Made by a program: the position numbers and the translations under genes
From: Tamlana flava
GTDB taxonomy: Bacteria; Bacteroidota; Bacteroidia; Flavobacteriales; Flavobacteriaceae
Length of the DNA stretch: 64,000 nt
Assembly (NCBI RefSeq): GCF_041287255.1
Contig: NZ_JBGGTX010000004.1
Span: 248,001 to 312,000, forward strand
Direction: 5' to 3'
Notes under the pieces: model-generated
The model's input: the letters and a program-made list of their open reading frames with translations, nothing else
What the model was told of the DNA's origin: nothing
Databases searched by the model: none
Shown: piece by piece, positions 35,522 through 42,909 of the stretch
How the letters are laid out: the number at the start of each line of letters is the position of its first letter
Numbering within the stretch: the stretch's first letter is position 1

Positions 35522-36376
35522 ATGAGACGTAAAATACTTTTGCCAACCGATTTTTCTAAAAATGCATGGCAGGCCATTACTTATGCCATAGAGCTATACA
35601 AAAAGGAACAGTGCGATTTTTACATTCTAAATGTTTTTTCTTTATCTGGTGATATTATTGGTGGTTTAATCAATATGGAACCAGGAGGTGCACTTTATGA
35701 AACGGCTAAATTAGAATCGGAAAATAATTTGGCAAAAATCCTGGACATGTTGGCTTTTAGGGACCATGGCAATACCAAACATCATTTTGAAACAATTTCG
35801 GTTTATAACCATGTTGTTGAAGCCATTAAGAATGTTGTTGAGGAAAAGGATATAGAAATTATCATTATGGGCACTAAGGGTAAAACCTCGGCGCGAAACG
35901 GAATGTTTGGTGGTGTAGCCATTAATGTTATGGAAAAAGTGAGAAACTGCCCTGTTATTGTGGTGCCAGAATTGGCGAAACACAACATACCAAAGGAAAT
36001 TGTTTTTCCAACCAGTTACAAAACCCATTTAAAAAGAAAGGAACTTCAATATTTAATCGATTTAAGTAAGAACTGTAACGCAGCAATAAGAGTTTTGCAT
36101 GTTTCGGAAGAAGTCATTTTAAGTCAAGAACAATTGAGTAACAAAAAGCTTTTGGCCGAATATTTTAATAGTGTTCTGCATACGTTTCATTCCCTTAAAC
36201 ATATCGACGTACCTTCAGCTATAAATTGTTTTGTTCAAAGTAGGGAAAGTGATATGGTTGCTTTTATAAACAAAAAACACATGTTTTTTGGCAGCATACT
36301 GTCACATCCTTTGGTTAAGGAAATCGGCAATGATTCTACTGTTCCAATAATGGTCATGCATGATTTAAGGAATTAA
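35522..36376 (+). CDS. Universal stress protein, tandem UspA domains (5 of 5)
   Basis: This 284-residue paralog starts RKILLPTDFSKNAWQAITYA. Its glycine motif reads GTKGKTSARNGMFGG: the final Ser/Thr of G-x2-G-x9-G-[ST] is replaced by Gly, so nucleotide binding may be altered. It leads an operon with the ATP-cone/endonuclease gene (33 bp later) and the beta-CASP RNase gene, rather than with other usp genes. Confidence 0.88.
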   Translation: MRRKILLPTDFSKNAWQAITYAIELYKKEQCDFYILNVFSLSGDIIGGLINMEPGGALYETAKLESENNLAKILDMLAFRDHGNTKHHFETISVYNHVVEAIKNVVEEKDIEIIIMGTKGKTSARNGMFGGVAINVMEKVRNCPVIVVPELAKHNIPKEIVFPTSYKTHLKRKELQYLIDLSKNCNAAIRVLHVSEEVILSQEQLSNKKLLAEYFNSVLHTFHSLKHIDVPSAINCFVQSRESDMVAFINKKHMFFGSILSHPLVKEIGNDSTVPIMVMHDLRN

Positions 36377-36409
36377 TGTTTTCGTTTTTGGGGTTAAAAT
36401 AGTCAACGT

Positions 36410-37252
36410 ATGAAAAACAATGTTGTAGATATTATCAAATCCTCTGGTGAGAAAACAAAATTTTCTTTGGAAAAACTCAGGTCTTCACTTAAGCGTGTTG
36501 GTGCAGACCAGAAGACCATCAATCAAATAATTGACAAAGTGAGGGATGAATTGTATCAGGGCATTTCAACAAAAGAAATCTACAATAGGGCATACGCCTT
36601 GTTAAAGCGGAAAAAGAGCTATTTAGCCTCAAAATACAAGTTAAAAAAAGCCATTTATGAATTGGGACCAACGGGATTTCCGTTTGAGCGTTTTGTAAGT
36701 GCCATTCTAAGTTATTCAGGCTATAAAACCGAAGTTGGTAGGATTTTACAAGGCCAATGTGTAACCCACGAGGTTGATGTATTGGCGCATAAGAATGGAG
36801 AAACCTCTGTAATAGAATGTAAATTCCACAGTGAAGAAGGGCTAAATTGCAATGTGAAGATTCCGTTGTATATCTACTCACGCTATAATGATATCAAGGC
36901 TTTTTGGAATGGTGATTTAAAGAACGAATCAAAACTTACAAAAGGATGGGTGGTCACCAATACAAGGTTTACAGAAGATGCCATCAAATATGGTAGTTGC
37001 GTTAATCTGTACTTGCTGAGTTGGGATTACCCTAAAAATGATGGTTTAAAAGATCGTATTGACCGTTTGGGTCTATATCCGATTACGGTTTCAACGCTTT
37101 TAACGAATAGGGAAAAGCAATTTTTGTTGAGTAGGGATGTGGTTTTGTGCCGTCAATTGATTGGCGATGCTTTTTACCTCGATCATCTGGGAGTTTCTGA
37201 CGCTAGAAAAGAAAAAATTTTAAGTGAAATAAGTATGTTGTGTAATAGCTAA
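36410..37252 (+). CDS. ATP-cone domain fused to a restriction-endonuclease-like domain
   Basis: The 280-residue protein begins with an ATP-cone (about 3-90; VVDIIKSSGEKTKFSLEKL), the nucleotide-sensing module of NrdR and ribonucleotide reductases. It continues with a PD-(D/E)XK/Mrr-like nuclease fold (about 94-210), in which Asp123 (HEVDVLAH) and Glu136-x-Lys138 (VIECKFH) form the catalytic core. The substrate is unknown. The architecture suggests a nuclease gated by ATP/dATP level. It lies between usp gene 5 and the RNase gene (5-bp gap), in a stress operon. Confidence 0.8.
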   Translation: MKNNVVDIIKSSGEKTKFSLEKLRSSLKRVGADQKTINQIIDKVRDELYQGISTKEIYNRAYALLKRKKSYLASKYKLKKAIYELGPTGFPFERFVSAILSYSGYKTEVGRILQGQCVTHEVDVLAHKNGETSVIECKFHSEEGLNCNVKIPLYIYSRYNDIKAFWNGDLKNESKLTKGWVVTNTRFTEDAIKYGSCVNLYLLSWDYPKNDGLKDRIDRLGLYPITVSTLLTNREKQFLLSRDVVLCRQLIGDAFYLDHLGVSDARKEKILSEISMLCNS

Positions 37253-37257
37253 AATCC

Positions 37258-38631
37258 ATGGACAATTTTTGCAGAATAAATTTCTTAGGTGCAGCCGGTG
37301 TTGTGACGGGTTCAAAATTTCTTATTGAAACTTCGGAAAAGAATATCTTGATTGATTGCGGTATGTTTCAAGGGTTAAAGGAATTAAGGGAGCTTAATTG
37401 GGATGATTTGCCCGTAGATGTTGAAGCGATTGACATTGTATTGCTTACTCATGGGCATCTTGATCATGTGGGTTATTTACCTCGTTTAATGAAACAGGGT
37501 TTTAAAGGAAAAATTTTAGGTACGGCACCTACATTGGCCATTGCAGAAATAATTTTAATGGACAGCGCCAAAATACAGGAGGAAGAAGCCAAAAAAGCGA
37601 ATCAAGAAAAATATACCAAACATCATCCTGCTTTGCCTTTTTATATGGAGTTTGAAGCCGAAAAAACCATTGGCTTATTTCAGGTTGAAATGCCAGATAA
37701 ATGGATAAGGTTATCCGAAAATATATCATTCAGGTTTCAATACAATGGGCATATCATTGGTGCAACTTTTATAGAATTGGATGTTAACGGAAAACGATTT
37801 GTTTTTTCCGGTGATGTTGGCCGGCGCAACGATTATTTGTTGGACAATCCCAAAAAGCCAAAATGGGCCGATTTTTTGTTTGTTGAAAGTACTTATGGAA
37901 ACAAGTTGCACCCCGAAGAGGATGTACAAGCCATTTTAACCGAACTTGTAAATGAAACCATTCATAAAAAAGGGAATTTAATTATCCCGAGTTTTGCGGT
38001 AGAGCGCTTACAAACACTCATGTATTTACTTTGGGAACTATATAAAAAAAACAAAATCCCTAATATTCCCATTTTTATAGATAGCCCAATGGGTAATAAT
38101 GTTTTGGATGTTTTTAAGCGGTTCCCCAAATGGCACAAACTTTCCATGGCAGACTATAACGCCATGTGCCATCACGTTAACATTGTTCAATCATATAGGG
38201 AAACCTGGGAAACCATTGATGATAAACGTGCTAAAATCATAATAGCAGGAAGTGGCATGGTAACTGGCGGACGCGTGCTAACTTATTTACAACAACTTAT
38301 AGACGAACCTACAACAACGGTTTTGCTGGTTGGCTATCAGGCAGAAGGCACTCGAGGACGACAATTACAAGAGGGAGCCCATGAAATACGCTTCTTCGGA
38401 AAATACTATCCCGTTAAGGCAGACATTAAAAGCATTGAAAGCTTATCGGCACATGCCGACCAAAATGATTTGTTGGATTGGATGAGCAACATCAAAAACA
38501 TACCAGAAACTGTTTTCTTGGTTCATGGAGAACCAAATGCTCTCGATGCTTTCCGTGTAAAAATAAAGAATACTTATAACTGGACTGTTAAAATTCCGAA
38601 ACTTACGGATGTTGAAAAAGTGTTAATATAA
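37258..38631 (+). CDS. Beta-CASP metallo-beta-lactamase ribonuclease
   Basis: The 457-residue protein is of the CPSF/RNase J-related group. The zinc motif THGHLDH places His65, His67, Asp69 and His70. FSGDVGRRND, the beta-CASP insert with AGSGMVTGGRVLTYL, and the RMMBL segment SLSAHADQNDLLDWM follow in the usual order. It probably processes or degrades RNA. No KH domain is present. It is the third gene of the usp5 operon, 5 bp after the ATP-cone nuclease, so two nucleases are co-expressed under the stress promoter. Confidence 0.9.
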   Translation: MDNFCRINFLGAAGVVTGSKFLIETSEKNILIDCGMFQGLKELRELNWDDLPVDVEAIDIVLLTHGHLDHVGYLPRLMKQGFKGKILGTAPTLAIAEIILMDSAKIQEEEAKKANQEKYTKHHPALPFYMEFEAEKTIGLFQVEMPDKWIRLSENISFRFQYNGHIIGATFIELDVNGKRFVFSGDVGRRNDYLLDNPKKPKWADFLFVESTYGNKLHPEEDVQAILTELVNETIHKKGNLIIPSFAVERLQTLMYLLWELYKKNKIPNIPIFIDSPMGNNVLDVFKRFPKWHKLSMADYNAMCHHVNIVQSYRETWETIDDKRAKIIIAGSGMVTGGRVLTYLQQLIDEPTTTVLLVGYQAEGTRGRQLQEGAHEIRFFGKYYPVKADIKSIESLSAHADQNDLLDWMSNIKNIPETVFLVHGEPNALDAFRVKIKNTYNWTVKIPKLTDVEKVLI

Positions 38632-38654
38632 CCTTCAAACGTAATCAATCTGAC

Positions 38655-38697
38655 TGATATATATCATTGCGTAAAGCTATTTCTGTGAATATATTAG
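38655..38697 (+). promoter_or_regulatory. CRP/FNR-type class II promoter of hsp20 (site 7)
   Basis: The perfect palindrome TGATATATATCA (38655-38666) is followed by 23 nt and TATATTAG (38690-38697). The predicted start near 38701 is about 33 nt before the ATG. Confidence 0.75.
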
Positions 38698-38733
38698 GGT
38701 TGGAAATTAAGTTTAACCCAAATATAAAATATT

Positions 38734-39252
38734 ATGACAACATTAATGAAAAAAAGAAAACGTAATAGGTTATCACCTTTTGAAAACCAATTACCAACCC
38801 CATGGAACACCAATATTTTAAGACCTTGGGGAAGCACACTATTTAACAATAGATTAAATAACTTAATGGGATTTGATGACATTTTTAATGATGATTTCTT
38901 GGAAGAAGATAGTTTGATGCCAGCTATGAATGTTCAAGAACATGAAAAAGATTTTGAAATTGAATTTGCAGCACCAAGTTTCAATAAAAAAGACTTTGAA
39001 GTTTTTATTGAAGACGATGTACTTCACGTTCGTGGAGAAAAGGAAAAAGAAGAAAAGGAAAAAGAAGAAGGATATTCCCGAAGAGAGTTTAGTTATAGAT
39101 CCTTTGAAAAATCAATTGTTCTTCCAACTTCTGTAGATTTAAATCAAGATGTAAAAGCCATTTATAAAAATGGAGTTCTTAAAATCAAACTTTTGAAAGA
39201 AGAGAAACCTGTTGAAAAAGAAATTCCTAAAAAAGTTATTGAAGTTGAATAG
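38734..39252 (+). CDS. Hsp20/alpha-crystallin small heat shock protein
   Basis: This ATP-independent holdase binds unfolding proteins. The 172-residue protein has a flexible N-terminal arm (about 1-65), the alpha-crystallin domain (about 66-160; PAMNVQEHEKDFEIEFAAP, FEKSIVLPTSVDLNQDVKA, YKNGVLKIKL) and a short tail containing the I-P-K oligomerisation-type motif. The 105-115 region is an unusually charged KEKEEKEKEEG run, encoded by an A/G-rich stretch. A strong terminator follows. Confidence 0.94.
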   Translation: MTTLMKKRKRNRLSPFENQLPTPWNTNILRPWGSTLFNNRLNNLMGFDDIFNDDFLEEDSLMPAMNVQEHEKDFEIEFAAPSFNKKDFEVFIEDDVLHVRGEKEKEEKEKEEGYSRREFSYRSFEKSIVLPTSVDLNQDVKAIYKNGVLKIKLLKEEKPVEKEIPKKVIEVE

Positions 39253-39263
39253 CAATTTGCGGA

Positions 39264-39304
39264 AGCAGAAAGCAATGAAACGATTTGCTTTCTGCTTTTT
39301 TTTC
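39264..39304 (+). terminator. Rho-independent terminator after hsp20
   Basis: AGCAGAAAGCAA (39264-39275) pairs perfectly with TTGCTTTCTGCT (39285-39296) around a 9-nt loop and is followed by a T run. It lies between hsp20 and the next plus-strand gene, so downstream genes may depend on partial read-through. Confidence 0.9.
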
Positions 39305-39324
39305 AAACTAAAAAATGGAAGAAG

Positions 39325-39768
39325 ATGAAAACGAAAGAAATAAAATTAAAATATCAGCCTTGGTTAAGCGCTGATATCATGCACAAAGATTCACTTAAAT
39401 GGCTATCTGAACTCAATTTCATAAAAGATGAGCAATTGTTTTTTGATGATTTGGTAAAATCGTATACACTTCAGCTTATTGATTCCAAACACTTTGCCGA
39501 AAGTAAAAAAATAGTTTCCCGTTTAAGCAGTTCGCAAAAAGCAACCAATGCTTTGCTTGAGGTGGTTAAAAAACATGAAAAAGGACTTGAAATCATGGTA
39601 GATGGTATAGACCAACTAAATGAAGAGGATGGTTATAAAAATGAACACGTTGAGCTTATAACTCGGGTAACCAAGTTTTTAGAGAACTACAGAACGTTTA
39701 AAACACAATTGTTTGTGCTTATAAAAAACATCATAAAAGAAGGAAAGCAAAAACGCCTGCTTCAGTAA
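39325..39768 (+). CDS. Hypothetical helical protein
   Basis: This 147-residue protein is predicted all alpha-helical, with no signal peptide or membrane segment. I do not recognise a domain. It begins KTKEIKLKYQPWLSADIMHK and ends in a basic tail (KEGKQKRLLQ). It follows the hsp20 terminator by about 20 bp and precedes a lipoprotein gene by 12 bp, so it may be expressed by read-through from the hsp20 stress promoter. Confidence 0.72.
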   Translation: MKTKEIKLKYQPWLSADIMHKDSLKWLSELNFIKDEQLFFDDLVKSYTLQLIDSKHFAESKKIVSRLSSSQKATNALLEVVKKHEKGLEIMVDGIDQLNEEDGYKNEHVELITRVTKFLENYRTFKTQLFVLIKNIIKEGKQKRLLQ

Positions 39769-39780
39769 ACCCATTTTAAA

Positions 39781-40449
39781 ATGAACCGTTTTAAAATATT
39801 GATTATTGCCTTATTAGTGTTTAGTTGTTCTACAACCGAACTGGTTGATAACTGGAAAAACCCAGATATAGACTCCTACAGCCCTAATAAGGTTTTACTG
39901 GTTGGCATGACCTCTAATCTTAAGGCAAGGCAGCAATTTGAGGGCCAGTTGCAAATGGAGTATGCCGCTAGGGGAATAGAGTCTGTTACAAGTTTGGATT
40001 TTTTTGAGCCTTCTTTTACCTCAAATAGCAGGACGGAGGAAGAGCTAAAGGCATTGGAAAGTCAACTTTTAAATGATGGGTTTGATACTGTTTTGTTTAC
40101 AAAAGTAATTGGTACTGAAGATAAAATAGACTACAAAACCAATTATGATGGTTACGATAAAACCTATAGAAGGTTTAAAGAAGACTATTTAAAATACCAA
40201 GATGCCTATTATAATCCAGATTATTACAACGAATACGTCGTCTACCATGCCGAAACCTCAATGTATTGCATTTGCCCAGAAAAAGAAAGGGAACTCATTT
40301 GGAAAGGCTACATTGATATTATGGATCCTCAATCAATGGATGAAACCATAAATGATTACGTGCGCCTCGTTATTGTGGTTTTAGAAGAACAAAAACTCAT
40401 TAGCCCAAAAATATTGGAGAACCAAAACCAAATTGAAGCAATAAATTAA
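39781..40449 (+). CDS. Hypothetical lipoprotein
   Basis: This 222-residue protein has a lipoprotein signal (LLVFSC, Cys near residue 16). The mature part starts STTELVDNWKNPD, resembling the start of DUF4136-like lipoproteins, then an alpha/beta region and a Tyr-rich stretch (YQDAYYNPDYYNEYVVYHAE). Function is unknown. It is the last gene of the stress island and converges with the AraC regulator gene, with a 73-bp gap that holds no clear terminator. Confidence 0.72.
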   Translation: MNRFKILIIALLVFSCSTTELVDNWKNPDIDSYSPNKVLLVGMTSNLKARQQFEGQLQMEYAARGIESVTSLDFFEPSFTSNSRTEEELKALESQLLNDGFDTVLFTKVIGTEDKIDYKTNYDGYDKTYRRFKEDYLKYQDAYYNPDYYNEYVVYHAETSMYCICPEKERELIWKGYIDIMDPQSMDETINDYVRLVIVVLEEQKLISPKILENQNQIEAIN

Positions 40450-40522
40450 AATGGGGTAAAATGTAGTTTTCTTTTTCAACTATCGTCTCTTCGATAATAT
40501 CTTCTGCATTAAATGATTGAAT

Positions 40523-41413
40523 CTATTTCTTATGGTTTTTATACTTCCCGGGGCTAACCCCAATACGTTGCGAAAAGGTTGAGGTAAAATGCTGTAACGA
40601 AGAAAATCCGCATGCATAGGCAATATCAGACATGTTGGTTTCGTCTTTCATAATCATATCAATAGCCTTTTCTATTTTTAGGTTAATGATAAAGCTGTTT
40701 GGCGGATAGCCCGTTAAGTTTTTCACTTCATAAGTGAATTTTGTTTTGCCCATACCAAATCTGTAAGCCAGATCATCAATAATCCATTTTCTGTTTAAAT
40801 CTTCTAAAACGAGTTGGGTTAAATTGTCAATAAAATTGGTCTCCTCGTGAATTTTTTGTTTTCTGAACGATAGGTTTCTATGCAGCTCAATAAAAAAGTT
40901 CTCTATGATATTGCCCACCATAATTTCAAAACCTTCATCTTGATTTATTAGTTCCTTTTCAAGTTCAACAAAATACTTTTTGAAAATTTTAGCCTTTTCT
41001 ATCACCAAGTTATTGTCATCTGCAATCATAAGACCTAAACTTTCTTGAAACTTTTGGTCAAGTTTTGTCCAAGGGCCTAAACTTAATGGGGTTTTCTTTC
41101 CATAATTTTTGGGTTTAATAACCATCCAATTAATTTGACCAATATCCATTTTCCCAGTTGGGCTACCATTTAATTGCCAAGGAGCGGTTATACATAAATT
41201 ATCGGGAAGTAATTCAACTTCTTTATCGTCTACAACCCATTTATATTTGCCACTGTTTACAAAATGTATTTCGATACCATCATTCAAATGTGGGCGCATA
41301 GTTTCATCAAGCCTAACTTTAGAGAATTTCATGCTGCCAAATTGAACGATAAAAGGAAGGTTTTTTAGAGGACCTGGATCATCTTTGTGCCACCATATAT
41401 TGAGATTGCTCAT
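40523..41413 (-). CDS. AraC-family transcriptional regulator
   Basis: The 296-residue protein has an N-terminal cupin-like sensor domain (about 10-150; HLNDGIEIHFVNSGKYKWVV) and a C-terminal pair of helix-turn-helix motifs (about 195-290; KWIIDDLAYRFGMGKTKFTYEV and MSDIAYACGFSSLQHFTSTF, ending in the GVSPGKYK signature). It is transcribed away from the carbohydrate genes and likely activates them on binding a sugar. The 257-bp divergent region contains repeated and inverted motifs that could be its operators. Confidence 0.9.
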   Translation of the reverse strand: MSNLNIWWHKDDPGPLKNLPFIVQFGSMKFSKVRLDETMRPHLNDGIEIHFVNSGKYKWVVDDKEVELLPDNLCITAPWQLNGSPTGKMDIGQINWMVIKPKNYGKKTPLSLGPWTKLDQKFQESLGLMIADDNNLVIEKAKIFKKYFVELEKELINQDEGFEIMVGNIIENFFIELHRNLSFRKQKIHEETNFIDNLTQLVLEDLNRKWIIDDLAYRFGMGKTKFTYEVKNLTGYPPNSFIINLKIEKAIDMIMKDETNMSDIAYACGFSSLQHFTSTFSQRIGVSPGKYKNHKK

Positions 41414-41446
41414 AAAAGTCTTTGTTTTTGGGGATTTGTAAAAAAA

Positions 41447-41467
41447 ATTTGATGTTCTATATCAAAT
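41447..41467. promoter_or_regulatory. inverted repeat ATTTGAT-N7-ATCAAAT upstream of the AraC gene
   Basis: Perfect 7-bp arms at 41447-41453 and 41461-41467 lie 34-54 bp upstream of the AraC start codon. It is a candidate operator, perhaps autoregulatory. Confidence 0.35.
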
Positions 41468-41493
41468 GAACAATCAAAGCTTCCTCAGCCAAG

Positions 41494-41566
41494 TTTTAAG
41501 CGATATTAAATAAAAATGTCCAATGGAGCACATGAGAATTTTTATAAAATTGACCATCGCTTAAAA
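41494..41566. promoter_or_regulatory. inverted 11-mer pair and GACCA motif in the divergent region
   Basis: TTTTAAGCGAT at 41494-41504 and ATCGCTTAAAA at 41556-41566 are perfect inverted copies 51 nt apart. The right copy overlaps TTTATAAAATTGACCA (41541-41556), a 16-mer that recurs exactly at 42744-42759. Candidate binding sites of the AraC regulator. Confidence 0.45.
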
Positions 41567-41670
41567 GTAACACAAATTTACTATAAAAAAGGTAATTTTA
41601 TATTCAAATTAACAACTATTCCGTTTGGACTAATTGTTTTAGTTTCCAAACTATAAATTGAATATAGACC

Positions 41671-42750
41671 ATGTTAAACATAGCTATTCTGGGTCTTGGT
41701 GAAGGTCGCAGCACGATGTCTGCTGCTTTGCAAAGCAAAAAAATTAAATTGGTTAAAGTTTGCGATGTTAATGAAGAACTTTGTAAAACACGTGCAAAGG
41801 AATTTGATTTTGACAACTACACAACAAATTATCAAGATTTATTGGATGATAAATCTATTGACATCATAGCCATTTATACACCAGACCATTTACATGCCGA
41901 GCACGTTAAACAAGCTTTATTGCATGATAAACATGTAGTATGCACCAAACCGTTTATTGATGATTTAACCGAAGCCAGTGAGTTGTTGGACATAAGTCAT
42001 GCAACAGGAAAAAAGGTCTTTATTGGGCAAAGTTCCAGGTTTTCAGAACCTATGAAAAAACAAAAAAAGGAATTTGATAAGGGAACAATAGGTGATTTAA
42101 TTACGGTAGAGGCACATTACCATGCAGATAATCGCTGGTTTTTAAAAAAAGAATGGTCCTTGTTAAAATCATTCAAATGGTTGTACGGTGGTCTAAGCCA
42201 TCCAGTAGATTTTGTGAGATGGTATTTGCCAGATATTGATGAGGTTATGGGCTATGGCATGATTAGTACAAATGGAGAGCAGGCAGGTTTAAAAAATGAA
42301 GACACGATGCACTTTATTTTTAAGGCTAAGGATGGACGAATTGCGAGGGTAAGTGGAGTTTATTCCTCGCCAACACAACCCACAAAAAGGGATAGTACGC
42401 TCAGCTGTATTTTGAGAGGGACTTTAGGGGCAAGCCAAGCTGATTACCATGAGTTGAGGTACTCTGTAACAACCAATGAAGGTGAGGAACGCATAGTGTA
42501 TTGGGGAGATGAAAAGCTTAAATATTATTATCGTTTTGAGGGGCAATCTCATCATGCAGGGGAATATCAAAACTATTTAGAGTATTTTGTTGATAGCATA
42601 GAGCAAGGTTTTACGGCTTACCCAAATATGGAAGAAGGTATTGGGACGGTGGCCCTATTGCAAGCCATGGATAGAAGTTTAGAAACAGGACTTCCCATTA
42701 AAATTGCTGATGTAAAACAAGAATTTGGTCTAGAACTTCAAGCTTTATAA
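41671..42750 (+). CDS. Gfo/Idh/MocA-family oxidoreductase
   Basis: The 359-residue NAD(P)-dependent sugar oxidoreductase has an N-terminal Rossmann domain (MLNIAILGLGEGRS; IAIYTPDHLHAEHVKQAL; VVCTKPFIDD with the catalytic-type Lys-Pro) and a C-terminal alpha/beta substrate domain with KWLYGGLSHPVDFVRWY. The glutamate usually found before Lys-Pro is Thr here. No export signal is present, so it acts in the cytoplasm on an imported sugar. It is the first gene after the divergent regulator. The substrate is not predictable. Confidence 0.87.
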   Translation: MLNIAILGLGEGRSTMSAALQSKKIKLVKVCDVNEELCKTRAKEFDFDNYTTNYQDLLDDKSIDIIAIYTPDHLHAEHVKQALLHDKHVVCTKPFIDDLTEASELLDISHATGKKVFIGQSSRFSEPMKKQKKEFDKGTIGDLITVEAHYHADNRWFLKKEWSLLKSFKWLYGGLSHPVDFVRWYLPDIDEVMGYGMISTNGEQAGLKNEDTMHFIFKAKDGRIARVSGVYSSPTQPTKRDSTLSCILRGTLGASQADYHELRYSVTTNEGEERIVYWGDEKLKYYYRFEGQSHHAGEYQNYLEYFVDSIEQGFTAYPNMEEGIGTVALLQAMDRSLETGLPIKIADVKQEFGLELQAL

Positions 42751-42764
42751 AATTGACCAAAGTT
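42744..42764 (+). promoter_or_regulatory. second copy of the GACCA regulatory motif
   Basis: TTTATAAAATTGACCA at 42744-42759 is identical to 41541-41556 and followed again by five bases and TAAAA. It lies across the oxidoreductase stop codon, about 150 bp before the beta-helix gene. Confidence 0.45.
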
Positions 42765-42831
42765 TAAAAATAGCATAGAATTATTGTTAAATTGCCAATA
42801 TTAGCTAAAATTTTTGATACATCACCAGTTA

Positions 42832-42891
42832 TTGGTCTGCCACGCTATTGTTGGGTTTCAATTTTTTAAAATGCTTCAGACCAAAGATTTA
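42832..42891. promoter_or_regulatory. inverted TTGGTCTG/CAGACCAA pair upstream of the beta-helix gene
   Basis: TTGGTCTG (42832-42839) and CAGACCAA (42877-42884) are perfect inverted 8-mers 37 nt apart. The right arm continues as GACCAAAGATTTAA, close to GACCAAAGTTTAAA at the 42755 site. Together these look like half-sites of one regulator. Confidence 0.4.
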
Positions 42892-42909
42892 ATGAGATTA
42901 ATTGTATAA

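Noticed and set aside
36410..37252. Restriction-modification system
   Set aside because: The nuclease-fold protein has no methyltransferase or specificity partner nearby and is fused to an ATP-cone in a stress operon.
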